A stretch of 64,000 nucleotides of DNA from Cycas panzhihuaensis (GCA_023213395.1 CM041465.1:214465741-214529740); one strand, 5' to 3'; numbered from the stretch's first letter, positions 45,031-58,220 are shown. Notes: generated by a model not told the origin, from the sequence alone. Program-made: numbers and translations.

Positions 45031-47792
45031 TGTTTCCTAGCAATCGAGAATGGATACAGACAGGTCGACTCAGGTAAGCACCGGTATGCTTCTTCTTTTT
45101 CACTTCTACTGTTTCTTTGAAAAGGTTGATAGAAGTGTTGTCTCATTGCATGACTGACTACTTTATTTGTATGATCACCTTGCATCCATTTGGCTTGATC
45201 ATGATGCTTGCCATATTGTAAGCTTATGATGACCTAGTGGGACCTACCTTTTTGTAAGGTAGGCATCCCCATAGCACTTTATGACCCTCCGCGCTACCTC
45301 CACACTGCCTCAAGCCTCATTTGATTTGTATGACCTGTTCATACCTTGACCTCGCATCCTTATCACGTCACTTCTGAGACCTTTAGCCTTTGATGCCTCT
45401 TTAGGCCTTGTTCACATGCCTTCTAGATTGTCCTAGCCACCTAGACAGGGGGGCCAGCCCCTCCTAAGCCTGCCACATCACTTTCTAAGGCTCCCAGAAC
45501 CCAGATTATTGTGATTCTAGCTTTCTGGTCCTGCATCAATGTAAACTTAGCGGTATCACAAAGTTTACTATAGTGCGATTATTGCAAGTTATTTTTTAAA
45601 AACTACCATGGCAATTCTCACTTTTTCCACAGAATTGCCATGTGGCCTCATGCCCAACTTATCCCTATTCATGCCCTATTCATTTGTTTAGGGTTGGGAT
45701 GGGTATAAATCCCAAAACCATCATCATTTTGGGACTCTTGGATCTTTTTGGCTCTCCAACTCAACTATTTCCTGCTACAGCTTCTGCTCTTTCTCTCTTC
45801 CTTCCATAGGTGCATCTACAGGCCTGTGTTTCCTACAACTCCAGTCTAGGATCCACCTGCAACGGCCCTTCTCCATGGCGGGAAGCTTCTCTCCAGGCAT
45901 TCTCAGGCAAGTTTGGGTGTGGTTCTCTTCTAATTTTCCCCAACAAGTGTATCTTACGGCCATCCCTAGGGTTACCTCCTGCAAAACCATGTAGGAACCC
46001 TCCTCTTCCACTGGTTGCAGGGGTAAACCTACCCTAGACTCAGCCCAGCAGGTACTTTAGGCCCTTTTTTCAGAATTTATTGTGTGTTACCTCCATGTTA
46101 GACTCATTTTCTAGTGTCTTTACTTATTTTCTTCCTGTTTGACTATAGCAAACACTGTTTCCATTGAGTTTGGCCTTTTATTTCCAGGTTTTCACCTTTC
46201 CTCCACTAGTTTTCCTTAAGGAAGCAGCGGGAGGAGATCCATAAAGGTTGGATGAAGGGAGTAAGGTGGGGGGCAGCCCCATTTAGGCCTACTCCCCAAG
46301 GGAAATCCCCTTCCCTCCTTTCTTCTCTTGCTCCCATGCTTCTCTTGGGTTAATTAGGAGAAGGTGAATCTTAAGCTTGCACTAGATTATCAGCATGTGT
46401 GGCCCCTTGCTATGCTGATTCCAGGCCTGCACGCCTCCCATTTGGACCCCCGTAGTATCCCTAATGTTGCTTTGTGTCCCTTGACAACCTTGCTAAGGGT
46501 TTGTATATCGGATTGTTGCCCGTAGCAACTTTGTTACCTTGATACCTCTCCCAACACTTTGTTACACTTATCCTCATGCTTCTTGGCTATTATAAGTTGC
46601 CCTTTGTCCCTACCTTGGTGTGCTAAAGGGATGTGTGGAGAACCTAGTAGAGGGTTTGGCTATCCTGAGGCTTCCCTTCACTCCTTCTTGCTTGATGTGT
46701 GTGTTTTGTTTGAGAGAGATTTGGAGTTATTCGTAGCAGTATTTTTTCCTAGATCGATATAATAATTTGATATATATATCACATACACTTGCATATATAT
46801 ATAGCTCTCATAACAGCCCCTTCTTGAAAGGGATAAGTTCTTGTATGTGTAGGTTGGAGCAGTTTCAGGTGAAAAGAAAAGGCCTCCAAATCCAGGTACG
46901 CTTTATTCTCTTTTCCTTTCTTTCATTCCATTCACTTCCTTTTGTTCCGCTTTCTTTTCATAAGGGGAAGGTAAGGAAGCCCCCATCCTTCACATTGATC
47001 TTGGTCACACATCTACCGGTTGGCGTGAGGGCATGCGTTGCATGTGGGTGAGGTCTCCCGTCAGCCGCTACATCTCCCAAGTAGACACATCTATCTCCTT
47101 ATCCCTCTATTTCCATTTTTGCTTTTATTTAAATCTATGCTCTAGCTAAATAGATCACATGAAAGTGAAAGGGTAAATGGTATTGATTATTTGCACTTAT
47201 ATGTCATATGCTTGACTTATATAAGAAAAGGACATTATAGGACCCCCCCCCTCCTTTTTCCTCTTCCTCTTGCTACTAATCCAAACATATCCTTTAGGTA
47301 TATTCCATTTGACATCGCTTGCTTGTACACATAGCACTTATTCTTTTTTCCTTTTGCCCCATTAGTTGTTAAAGGAAAACTTGGCTTAAGCGCCTCTCTC
47401 TCACTCTCTCTTAGTTCTATTTGCCTTAACCAAATAGCTAAGGGAGACTTGCTTACATCGTAGGCTTTCACCTACTCCATTCACATACATTTCCCTTCAT
47501 GATAGGGAAACTCCTTGAGGATTCCTCTCTTTCCCTTCCGGCCATCCAAGTGTGGGAGGACCTTCCTCTTGAGACCATCCAGACTACCCCCTATATGCAT
47601 ACTCTCTTCCAGATTAAGGGCTACTTTAAGGTAGTTGGGTGACATTCGCAGGTCCAAAACTCACGCTCCGATGCACGGGGTGCCCTACGAGGTGCTCTCT
47701 TTGCTTGTAGGTTCTTGCCCACACCTTCAACATCATCATTGACCACCATTACTCCTATTGAGCATAGTGACTATTCTATAAACGCGCATCTA
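45031..47792 (+). mobile_element. Element E: solo LTR of the D family (2762 bp)
   Basis: Starts tgtttcctagcaatcg and ends cgcgcatcta, flanked by GCTTA at 45026-45030 and 47793-47797. It is the reverse complement of the D LTRs along its whole length (for example 45050-45130 vs 20580-20690). No internal region is present, so it is the product of LTR-LTR recombination. TATA box at 45704-45711. Open frames inside are not conserved. Confidence 0.92.
45704..45711 (+). promoter_or_regulatory. TATA box of solo LTR E
   Basis: gtataaat, the best-preserved TATA box among the C/D/E LTRs, 674 bp from the LTR start. Could in principle still initiate transcription toward the C 3' LTR. Confidence 0.55.
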
Positions 47793-47797
47793 GCTTA

Positions 47798-47900
47798 TTT
47801 TCCCTTTGTCGATATCTGACACATCCCACGGGCCCTCAACATTGAGGTGGACAACCACATCCTTGAGCGTCGTCTTCCTCTCCTTGATGAGCCCCCTTGA
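47798..47900 (+). pseudogene. C distal RNase H, C-terminal part
   Basis: FPFVDI, a stop, then HIPRALNIEVDNHILERRLP, ending at TGA 47898-47900. This is the HIPR--N-EAD segment with the last catalytic Asp. The termination site is the same as in D. Confidence 0.75.
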
Positions 47901-48300
47901 GAGACTTGTCCAGTTGCCTAAGTGCCCAGGTCTCAGGTCATCTTGCACTTCATATTACGATCTATTCGTATCTCCGAAAGCTGGCCCCTAATGAGGTTAA
48001 ACTATGGTGACCACCAGGTTTGTTCATTCACCACATCACTTGTTATCATCATCTCTCTTTTTGTACTCCTATGATGGGGGTGTTCCCCTCATCCACCATG
48101 ATTTCCACGACTTTAGAGTGGCACATAAGTAGCCCTATGTTGTCTCCTCTCCTGTCCCTGTATCGACACGTTCTACCATGACACTCACCAGCACCCTTGG
48201 CTCTATTATGATTATATTGTTATATGCACATATGTTACTAACAGTTTTGTTACCAGCATTTGCCATCACATTGTGCTTCCGAGCAGTGAGGCTCTGTCAC
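47901..48300 (+). other. C spacer before the polypurine tract
   Basis: Nucleotide homologue of D 20713-21121. No protein motif seen. Confidence 0.6.
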
Positions 48301-48311
48301 CAAAGGGGCAG
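48301..48311 (+). promoter_or_regulatory. C polypurine tract
   Basis: caaaggggcag immediately before the 3' LTR. Confidence 0.8.
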
Positions 48312-50462
48312 TGTTTCCCATCTATCAGGAATAGGTATGGATAGATCGACTCAGGTAAGCACAGGTATGCTCCCATCTCCCTTCTCAGTCATTTTAGAAG
48401 GTAGATTGAAGCATTGCTTGATTCATTACATGGTTGAGTGTCTCATCTTTGTGATTTCCATGCATCTTTCTACTTGATCATGCTACATGTCCCTAGCCTA
48501 TGATGACCCGTGGGACATGCTTCTTCATGAGGCATACACCCTGATGGCACCTTACAACCCTTTGTTGCACCTCCACATCACCTTGAACATCAACCAATTT
48601 GTGATCTGCTCATACCTTTATCACCTTATCGCAACTCTTAGTATTTTGTTATGAGTGGTTGACACTTTGTATCTGTCCATAGGTTTCTTGGGAGCCCTAC
48701 CTCTCGATGCCCTATCTGATCTAGCCTATTTGCCCACTTAGAATGCCCCCAGCCACCTGGACAGGAGAGCTACTTCCTCCTAAGCCTAGAGTACTCTCTT
48801 CTAGGGCCTCCAAGACCCTTATTTCTCTTTTTATTACATTCTAGCCCTACACCACTACAAACTTAGCGGTACCATGAAGTTTGTCGTGGTACCATGATGT
48901 TTACCACAGTGTGACTGTTCACTTTTATTTTTTTAATCTGTCATGGCAAGTTTCATATTTTTTATAAAATTGCCATATGGATTAGTCACTCCCCGAGTCT
49001 TAGTCTAACCTTAATCACTCGATTAGGGCTAGGGTTGAGTATAAAGCCTTAAAAGTTCCTTATTTCTTCCTCTTACACTCTCTAACAACATCCAATAAGC
49101 TCTCACAACTCTCTTTCTCCTGCTCTTTTGTCGCCTCTTCAAGCATCCTCCTATAGGAAATGCCCTGCATCTGTTGAGATCCTACCTAGACTTTGCCTTC
49201 CACAACTCAAGTTTGTGGAACCTATCTCATCAATGAGCTCCACCAAGTGGCAACACCATTCAATGCTTACATTGATAAGCATTCAGCAATTTTCTTCTTC
49301 AGATTTTACAAGGACTCCCCTGCAAATGCCAAGATCAACTTCCTCTTACGTTGCTCTCAAGTAAGTCTACTGCACACTTAGCCCAACAAGTATCTCTTTT
49401 TATTTTTTCTCATTTCACCTCCTTGAAACTCCTTTAAAAGCTAAGGTCTCTTTCGTACATCTTTTATTTTCAGTATTTTCTAGTTTATGCAGGAGGTATT
49501 CCCCTATAGTTTTCCTTTCATATTTGAGTTTTCTTTCCGTTGTCTCTCTGGTCTCTCTAAGAGGGCTGTGAGGTAAGCCCCTCAAGGTGTGAGTGAAGGA
49601 AGCACTTAATGGCTTCCGTACCCAACAAGGCTGACTTCCCAAGGGGCAATCCCTCTTCTCCTCCTTTTCTCTCCTCCTTGTGTCTTCCTTGGGCCACTGG
49701 GTGACCCTGAAAAGTAGGCTATTGTTGGAACCAGTGTATGCAGCCCCTTGTTGCACTATTTCCAACCTTGAGAGCCCCATATTAGCATGGTATTTCATCC
49801 CCTAGTGGTATTATATCCCTCTTTTGGCCGCTCCCTCATCCGATATTGCACATGCTACATACTGTAACCTTAGTAACACTAACAACATTTCCAGCTTTTA
49901 TACTATTTATTCCTCTCACTATTGGCTATCATATAGGCTACCTAAACCTACTATCATTATGCTCAAAGGTAGTATGGAGGTACTTACATTAGGGGTTTAT
50001 CCATTTTGAGGCTAACTACTAGCATTTATTGCTTGTTGTGGCTTATGTTGATAAGTTTGGAAGTAGCTTTCAATTAAATATTTTGCATTGTTTCTAGCAC
50101 TTCGCTTGTGACTTTTTGGCACTTTACTTCCTCTACATATATGCACCTACTTGGAATTCTAGCAGCCCCTTGAAGGAAGGGGAAGGCAACCTTTGTGTTT
50201 GTAGGTTCCATCACAAAGTTCGCGAAAAGGAAAAGGTGCTTCAATTTGGATAAGTCTTCACCTTTATCCTTTGAAGCCAAAAGCTTAAGCTACCTTGAGG
50301 AAGTTATGCACCATTCGTGGGTCCCTAACTTGCATTTAGATACACAGATGCCTTGTGTGGGTGTTTTCTTCACTTGTAGGATTATATCTGCTATTCCAGA
50401 CCTTACTATTGATTGCCCTAATCTTCACCAAGTGTAGTTACCATGCCATAGACGCGATTCCA
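48312..50462 (+). repeat. C 3' LTR (2151 bp, internally deleted)
   Basis: Starts tgtttcccatc, ends gcgattcca, and is followed by the AAGTG duplication. Lacks about 836 bp present in the 5' LTR at about 16785-17620; the junction lies near 50270. TATA box gagtataaag at 49037-49046. An intact splice-donor-like word caggtaagc lies at 48352-48360, close to the LTR start, and is shared with D's left LTR and E. Confidence 0.92.
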
Positions 50463-50467
50463 AAGTG

Positions 50468-50953
50468 TTTTTTCTATTCTTCATCTAACTTGGAATAAAT
50501 TAGAATGTTATTAAGAAAACTTTTGACAAACGTATCCAAGTATTGATGAAATATACTATTTATCAAACACATGAATGTAATAAGAATATTCATTGATCTA
50601 AATGATAATACCATGAATTTATAATGCCCATACCTAGTTTTAAATGTTGTCTTATATATATGATCCTTCTTAATTTAAATTTAATGATAACTCAACCTCA
50701 ATTCTATTTTAGAGAATACTTTAACTCCTTTCATTTGGTCAAATAGATCATCAATCCTTAGAAGAGGATATCAATTCTTTATTATCACTTTATTTAGTTA
50801 TTTATAGTCAATGCATAATGGCAATATTCTATCATTCTTTTTCATGAATAAAATAGGTGCTCCTAATAGTGATACACTTGATTGAATAAAGTATTTATCT
50901 AATAATTATTATAACCGTATATTTAGTTTAAATAGTTTTGGTATAGATATATA
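50468..50953 (-). pseudogene. A2 reverse transcriptase fragment
   Basis: Counterpart of the A1 RT on the minus strand between elements C and B2. The polymerase motif reads FLNNILIYSK here too, with both Asp replaced by Asn. The fingers motif GAPILFM-K appears near 50850. Ends at the ATATA preceding B2. Confidence 0.82.
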
Positions 50954-50958
50954 ATATA

Positions 50959-51264
50959 TAATAGATGTTAGTACATCAAGGTCATTAAATTAATTATATA
51001 AAGATGACTTTAGGTTAGCTTAATTTTATAGTTAAATATAATTTCATTTACATTTGAGTGTAATTTTGGGATCATGTCATTAGGTAGGACACTCCTTTGA
51101 AAACCCTAATGCGCATCCTCTATTATATAAGGCTGAATATGAAAGAGAGAGTCATAACTCTCACTTCTCATTTTTTCTCTTAATCTTATTCTCCTCATTT
51201 TACTCTTATTATGTGTCATTTTTATAGTGTAGTGAAGCATGACCACTAGATCCTTCACCTAACA
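50959..51264 (+). repeat. B2 5' LTR (306 bp)
   Basis: Starts TAATAG where its partner starts TGATAC; shares the terminal G-to-A change with the B1 5' LTR. Ends AACA. TATA word tattatataa at 51121-51130. Confidence 0.9.
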
Positions 51265-51265
51265 A

Positions 51266-51279
51266 CTGGTATCAGAGCC
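51266..51279 (+). promoter_or_regulatory. B2 primer-binding site, tRNA-Met type
   Basis: ctggtatcagagcc, a full match to the standard plant copia primer site, one base after the LTR. Confidence 0.9.
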
Positions 51280-53440
51280 ATTATTAGCCACATTTCTCCA
51301 CTAGGCTTGCATGAAGCTATTAATGCTTCTTACTCATAGTTCATATGAGGTTGAGAGCTTATTTGAGAACTTTATTTTGTATTAGAGAGCTTAAAATTAT
51401 ATTATTTTATATGTTGCTACTTTATCTATGTATGTGGAATTTCAAAGGTGAAAATATAGATTTTTGAAGATGTTTAATTCCCAAAACAGCCAGAGATGCA
51501 TTGAAGGCCTAAAATTTTATGGAAACTTTGACCATCTCATATTTTAATAAAATTTGATATGCAGGGTTACCTTACCAAGAGGATCATTTTTGTTTTCTAG
51601 AGTAGCTTCATATTCAGCCTACGACAACTAGTTTTAGCTGAAATAAAAGGTTAAAATTTGTAAATAAGGGACTTATGACACTTTTCTTAATAAAATCCTT
51701 TAAACGTGAGCTAAAAATTTGAAAAGTTTTTAAAGGGATCTAGTAGATTTATGTCTCTGGAGTATTTTGAGATAAATCTCATCAAATTTCATCCACCATT
51801 TAATGAGATCTTTGCAGTTTTCTAACATATACTGAATTTGCTTCCTCAAGCCCACAAAATATATTATAAGGGCATTTTGGGTACTTTTTTATCAAATTTT
51901 AAAGATAATGCAAAAGGAAAATTTGATGTATGTATCAATATGAAGCTTTTGACATATTGAAGTTTGGATTCTAAGTCAGTGACTTTGGATAGATTTTACT
52001 TTTGTGGTTTTTTTGTGCAAAAAATCTTTTATGCATTTTCAAAAATTTAACTTCACTATCGTATTAGAAATGACATTATGAACACTTTTTTCTTATATCA
52101 TAAATTTAAATTCCATCATTTAGACCTCCATATTTGTAATTTAAAAAAAAAAATTACTTATTTATTATTATTTGTAAATTTTGTGAGAAAAAAAATATAA
52201 AATGAGGTAAAATATCATGCATTTAGCTTTAGAAAAATCAGCATTTCAGTGGCAAGTTGATCTACTTTTTGGCTCTTTGTGGATTTTGTATTGAAAATTT
52301 TAAAAATATATTTGAAAACATTATACTAAAGTAAGATAAACCTTGGATCAGAAGCAACATCTGATTCCTCTCCTAAATCTAGCATACTCTTTCTATTTTT
52401 ACCCATAGCATAAAGCAACATATAAAGCAACAATAACAACAAAGTAAGTACGAAATGTAAGTAAGCACATTTGGCATCTTTTCATTTCAGTTCTTAGTTA
52501 TTCGAAAATAACTTACATTATTTCCTAAAAGGAATCTCATATGTATGACTTATACCACTAGTTCTTAACTTGTGTACACACTTGCCCTGGTTGAGATAGA
52601 TCACAGTTGGTAAGAGTCTAAGCCCTAAGGGAGATATGAGTTTCATATTAGGTCTAGTCTTAACCAGATTAGTGGTGGAGGGATAAGTTCACCATACATA
52701 CAACTTCCAATTAGGGATAATCTTTATAACCACCTAGGAAAACTAAAAACTTTAATTACAATTAAAATATACATAGTCCAATATCTATTATATCCATGGG
52801 ATATGTACGTACCATTTGACTCTTCAGAGGAGGTATATAACTGCTCACTGGTGAACTATGTGAGGACTGGGAGTACCTAGACTCCATTGTGACTTATATT
52901 TCATCACTAGGAACAAGTGCAGATATCGTGGGTGAAGGCCCTAATAAATATACTAGAAGCCCCCATAGGCATCAACACCTCAACTACTTTGTACTTGAGA
53001 TAAAAGTTTGGGTTTAATCATACATCCTACATTAGACTTGGTTTTTTAGTTGTGTGCATCCACATGCCAGCTTCTACATAGGCTTAATCTTGATTTTATG
53101 ATCACATGAGATATTATTTATCCCTATGATCCTTATATTACCATTTGTATATATCATCAAACCCTACTTCATTAGGAGTATTTGGTATAAGTGTTGGTGG
53201 CTTATTATCATTGCTTGCTACTTAATCATATTTTATCCCTATTGTATTAGGTGTACTAGCCACGTGTATCAATGGTATATACGTCTATCATCTCTTCCAC
53301 TTCTTCATCATCACCATGCCATCTCAATTCAAGTAGAATGTCAACTACATATTGAAAGGCAAAGAAAATTGGGATTTATGGTATATTGGAGTTAAAAATG
53401 CTACAAAGTATAAAGGCCTTTAAAGAGCCCACTTACAACT
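51280..53440 (+). other. B2 untranslated leader
   Basis: AT-rich, 2.1 kb, collinear with the B1 leader. No supported gene. Confidence 0.55.
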
Positions 53441-54420
53441 TATATCCATCATACCTACAATAGCTATAACACTTGCTTCTAGTGGAACTATTGCAATAGC
53501 TCCTATAGATGTCACAACCAAACTACAATGGGAAATAGATGATGAAAAGATTCATATAGGAATTCTATTGGTTACTGATCACTCCTTGCATACCTTGATT
53601 AATAAAGAGCAATAAGATTTGGCCTGGAAGGTCCTAGAAGTTCTCAAAAAGAACTTTGATACTAAGTCAGACTTAGAATTTGTTCATCTTATTCTAAAAA
53701 TGAATAAATTAAAAATGCAAAAGAGATAAGCTCATGAGACAATAAATCTCGTTCGACCAATAAAATAGGCAATTAATAAAGATTTTAAGACCCAATGCAT
53801 CACTTAGGCATTCTTGATCCAATCATGTCTACATATCCCTAATTATGAAAACTTACTTAGAAGTGTTCAATCTAGTGGAACATTGAAGACAATCAACTTT
53901 GAAGCACTTGCTGAGAAGTTTATAGAATTTAATAAGACCTTTGATACTAACTTTGTAGCCTCTGACTGTCTTCCAGATGCAACCTTTAAGATGGAAGAAG
54001 AAGCTTGCTACATAAAGAATCAAGTTCCCTCTTATGGAAGAGGAAATAACCAAGTAAGAGGAAGAGGGAGAAGCATAGGAAATCAACTACAAGGTTAATA
54101 GAACCCTCAATAATAGTAGCATAGATAGTCTTAGAGCCAAGTGCCACCTTTTAATACAAGACAATTAAGCCAAACTAGTACTTTAGGAACTGGAAATTAG
54201 ATTATTATGTATGAAAGGTGCAATAGAAAATGATACCTTACAAAGGATTGTTGTATACCTATATACAAGTTGCCAAAGTTTCAACATAAATACAAGGCTC
54301 ATAATGTTGATGAAACATGTGAAGAATAGTTTGATAGTGTAGGTTTTTCTCAAGCATATATTCAAAGACTTTATAGAAGAACTATTAATCAAACTAAGAG
54401 GTATTTTAAAGCTTATTATG
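53441..54420 (+). pseudogene. B2 gag (broken)
   Basis: Includes an open stretch at 53814-54098 with FEALAEKFIEFNKTFDTNFV, then ACYIKNQVPSYGRGNNQVRG, an RGG-like basic tail. The zinc knuckle near 54210-54255 is damaged: the first Cys is Tyr and the His-bearing segment has a stop. Better preserved N-terminally than B1. Confidence 0.8.
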
Positions 54421-54439
54421 GCTATGCCACTTTTGATCT

Positions 54440-55800
54440 TGAATCACCAATACAAATCCCTCTTGGAGTCACAAATAGAATAACTTCAAACACCTCCTCA
54501 TGGATCATGGATACAAGAGCAATACAACATATGACCTACAATCAAGATCTATATTAAACTTTTGATTCTAATATATATTGTATCATTCACATGGCTGACA
54601 AATCCCAACAATCGATAGAAGGTATTGGAAACATGCGCTTGAAATTCCTAGGCTTGATAGAGTTTACATTACTTAATGTCTTGTATATTCTTAATTTAAA
54701 ATAAAACATTCTCCTTTTATCCTCTCTTGTCACCCATGGATTCGATCTTAGTGTTGTTACAAATGACCAAACTCTCCTGATCATTCACCTTTCAATAAAT
54801 CAAGTGATCTTGATTGGAAAGCTTATTAGCAAATTATTTAAGTTAAATGACTCCCCATCTTCTAAAGCCAATTATGCTTAAAGCCCTTGTGATAATGAAG
54901 ACTTTGCTTTTAATACCACTTTGACACACCCTAAGCTATCCTTAGAAGCTCTTTGGCATGCTCACATGGGCCATATTCATATCAATCAACTTAGAGATCT
55001 TTGTCATAGCCTTCCAGGTCTACCCAAGTTCTCCTCCAAGCCCTTTAAATGTGAAGCTTGTATTATAGCCAAATCTTATAGATAACCCTTTACTATTAGT
55101 TAGTAGAAATCAAGTCATCCTCTTTAATTGGTACACTCTAATCTATGTAGACAAATGCCCATTCCATCATTGAAGTAGAAATTGTATTACATATCCTTCT
55201 TTGATAATTTTACCAAGAAAGTGTGGGTGGCTTTTTTGACTAGGAAAGATGAGGTATTTGGTATCTTAAAGCTTTTAAAGCTCACACTAAAAAGGAGTCA
55301 ATTTATCAAATTAAGTATCTTTGAATAGATAATGGTAGAGAATACACCTTTACTAAGTTTAAAACTTTTTTGTGAGATAATGCAATTAAGAATCACACTA
55401 TAATATTAGGGACCCCCCAACAGAATAGAGTTATTGAGTGCATGAATAGGTCTATTATGAATGTGGCTCAAGTTATACTAGTTTATAAAAATGTACTTTC
55501 TTACCTATGGGTGGAAGCAATTTAGACTGTTATTTATCACATGAATGTTGTTAGCCCATCTAACAGAGGAACTTCTCCTAATAAAAAGCTGACTAGATAG
55601 GCTCCCACTACCTACCACTTTAAAATATTTTGCTCAACATGTTATGCCTATATACTAAATGGAGATAGAAATAAACTCTAGTCCAGAGCACTTAAAGGCA
55701 TCTTTGTTAGATACCCTATAGATAAGATAGGGTACAAGATTATTATATCTTTACAATAGAAGATTATCATCACTAGAGACATGGTGTTTGCTGAAATAGA
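54440..55800 (+). pseudogene. B2 protease and integrase region (broken)
   Basis: Protease start SSWIMDTRAIQHMTYNQDLY near 54497-54556, with DSG changed to DTR. The GAG-pre-integrase segment at about 54920-55080 has LSLEALWHAHMGHIHINQLR and GLPKFSSKPFKCEACI; the His and Cys pairs are visible. The integrase core is recognisable near 55150-55600. Frameshifts and stops throughout. Confidence 0.75.
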
Positions 55801-56179
55801 GGATTAATTATTATAATTGAACTCCAAAATACCGAACCACTATTATTATGATATTACTCAATATGATATATAGATTCCAAAATTTAGGGGCAGAGACACT
55901 CAAGAGTTACTCAAACTATTGGAATTTGATAATAGAACCACAAAGGATAGTAGTTATTACTCTCAACCAATGAGTGCACATCATGCACCACCATTCGAGA
56001 ATAGTAGAGTTAAAAAGGGTAAAGTAGTGGAAGATGGACCATACTCCCCAAATAAGTCAACATCCTTCTCAATAAATATGTAAAATGATCCAGGATCTAA
56101 ATGAAGACCATATAATTAGAGAAATAAAGACCTCATTCCCAACTTGAGGTTCTTATGAAGTGTGTTAACTAAATAAGGA

Positions 56180-57090
56180 TATACAACTTGATGAGGTGGG
56201 CAAAATTGGCACTTAAAGTGTCTACAGAGCCAAGATACATGAATTACTTTTCTTTGACTTAGAACTAGTAGAATTGCATCTTACTTTGAATGAAGAGCCC
56301 GTCTCATACTAAGAAGCTATAAAACACATAACTTGGAGGAATGCTATGAATAAAGAGTATCAAACTCTTATAAAAAAGGGTACATGGGAGCTCTTAACCT
56401 ACCACTTGGAAGAAAGGTAGTTCGAAATAAATGGATATATAAAAATAAATATAAATTTGATGGCACCCTTGAAAAACATAAGGCAAGGTTGGTAGAAAGG
56501 GATTCACACAAAGGGAAGGTATCAACTACACTGAAGTCTTTGCACATATAATCAAGAGGCCTACAATCAGAACTCTTGTGGCCTTGGTAGTTCAACAAGG
56601 CTGGAAGATTTACCATCTCAACGTAAAAACTGCATTTCTTAATGGTGATCTTAAAGAAGAAATCTACATGGTTTAGCCTGAAGGATTTGAGATTACTGGT
56701 CTAGAGCATAAGGTGTGTAGGCTCAAAAATTCCTTATACTCCCTTAAACAAGCCCCTCATGTTTTAATTACTAACTTGTCAGAAAGAATGAGGCAACTTG
56801 GATATGAGGTTTGTGACTACAAGGATATTGATGTAACATTGTTCATCAAACACCAAAAAGATAAAGTCACTTATCTCTTAATCTTTATGAATGATATGCT
56901 TATAATGAAGAACAATGAATAGGCAATTAGCTAGCTAAAGAAGGACTTTGTTAAAATGTTCTAACTATCTAACCTTGGATTGATAAAATAATACTTAGGG
57001 ATTGAAATCACTCAAAAAGATGGAAAAATCTTTCTTTCTCAAGCAAAATACATCAATGATCTTATAACAAAGTTTCAATTGGAAGATACT
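56180..57090 (+). pseudogene. B2 reverse transcriptase (broken)
   Basis: EGFEITGLEHKVCRLKNSLY, SLKQAPHVLITNLSERMRQL and TYLLIFMNDMLIMKNNE near 56680-56920. The catalytic MDD is MND. Open for 69 codons at 56713-56922. Better preserved than B1 in the LKQAP block. Confidence 0.83.
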
Positions 57091-57149
57091 TGAACTAGCA
57101 AACTCCAATAGAACCCAATATCAAATTGATAGTTTATAATAATGATCGA

Positions 57150-57780
57150 GAGGTAGATGTAATACTTTACAGGCAACTTATATATAGTCTCATCTATACT
57201 ACTAATACAAGACCTAATATTGCATACTCTATCAACATTCTTACTCATTACATGGTAAATCCTAAGCAAAATCACTAGCCAGCAATAGTGTGAGTGTTAA
57301 GGTACCTTAAGATGACCAATAAATATGGTTTGCTATATGAACCTAATTCAAAGTTTAAATTATATACATACATAGACCTAGACTTTGTTGGAGATAAAAA
57401 TATAGGGAGATCCATATTTGAATATTGAACCTTTCTTAGAATAACACTAATATCATAGAGATCTAGATGGCAGAAGATAGTTGCTGATTCAATTACTAAA
57501 GCTAAATATATTACTACTTCTAAGACTCGTAAGGAGGTGATATGGCTTAGGAAATGATTAAAAACATTGAATATCATCCAAACAAGTCCTACTAACCTTC
57601 ATATGGATAATCAATCAATAATCTACATGGCAAAAAATCTTGTATTTTATGATTGTACCAAACATATAAGTATGACTAGAGTAATGTCCCAAAGTAGATC
57701 ACTTGGTTAATATCTTTACCAAACCACTACAAAGGGTTATGTTTGAATAATTTTATAGGCAACTCAACCTTCGTGCCTCC
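57150..57780 (+). pseudogene. B2 RNase H (broken)
   Basis: LYRQLIYSLIYTTNTRPNIA near 57155-57220. A degraded YTDSD block near 57365-57420, DNQSIIYMAKNLVFYDCTKH near 57607-57665, then TKPLQRV near 57720. Compared with B1 about 40 bp after TKHIS are missing. Confidence 0.8.
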
Positions 57781-58220
57781 ATTTCTAACTGATTAGAGGA
57801 TATAGAAATAGGATCATCATACTCTATTCCATTCGTGAAAACCCTTTATAGGCATGAAAAAATAAGAGTAAGTCTCTGCTTTATCCTATTTGTAAAACCC
57901 TCTTATGGGCATGTAAGAATAAGGGTTGTACTAGTATTGGAAAATCAAAACCTATGAAAACCTAAAAGGACACAGGGGATGACCAAATGGTATATGGAGA
58001 CTCAGCAAATCAAACTACACATTTAAGCTACTTGGCTATTAGGCCACATCAAGAGCATCAAGAGCCATCTTATCCATTTTGATTTAAGGGGCCATAGATC
58101 TTAGAAAGTTTATGAGTTTTTATTCCCTATGAGAGTTTTCCCATAAAAGCATCAATGTAATAATGAGGCTCAAATAAAGACCTCATAGAATAGATTTTAT
58201 CATAATGACCTTTTACCATT

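Larger units (their letters stand above)
14824..50462 (+). mobile_element. Element C: Tat/Ogre-like Ty3/gypsy retrotransposon with nested D and E
   Basis: Plus-strand element bounded by TG...CA LTRs and the TSD AAGTG (14819-14823 and 50463-50467). It spans 35.6 kb, of which D (17822-33812) and E (45031-47792) are later insertions. Without them and their extra TSD copies it is about 16.9 kb. LTRs are about 3 kb, the primer site is of Arg-tRNA type, and pol order is PR-RT-RH-INT. After INT come an antisense gene and a distal RNase H. Long LTRs, the primer site and the WPF--WGLDLIG integrase motif point to the Tat clade, which includes Ogre. Confidence 0.92.
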
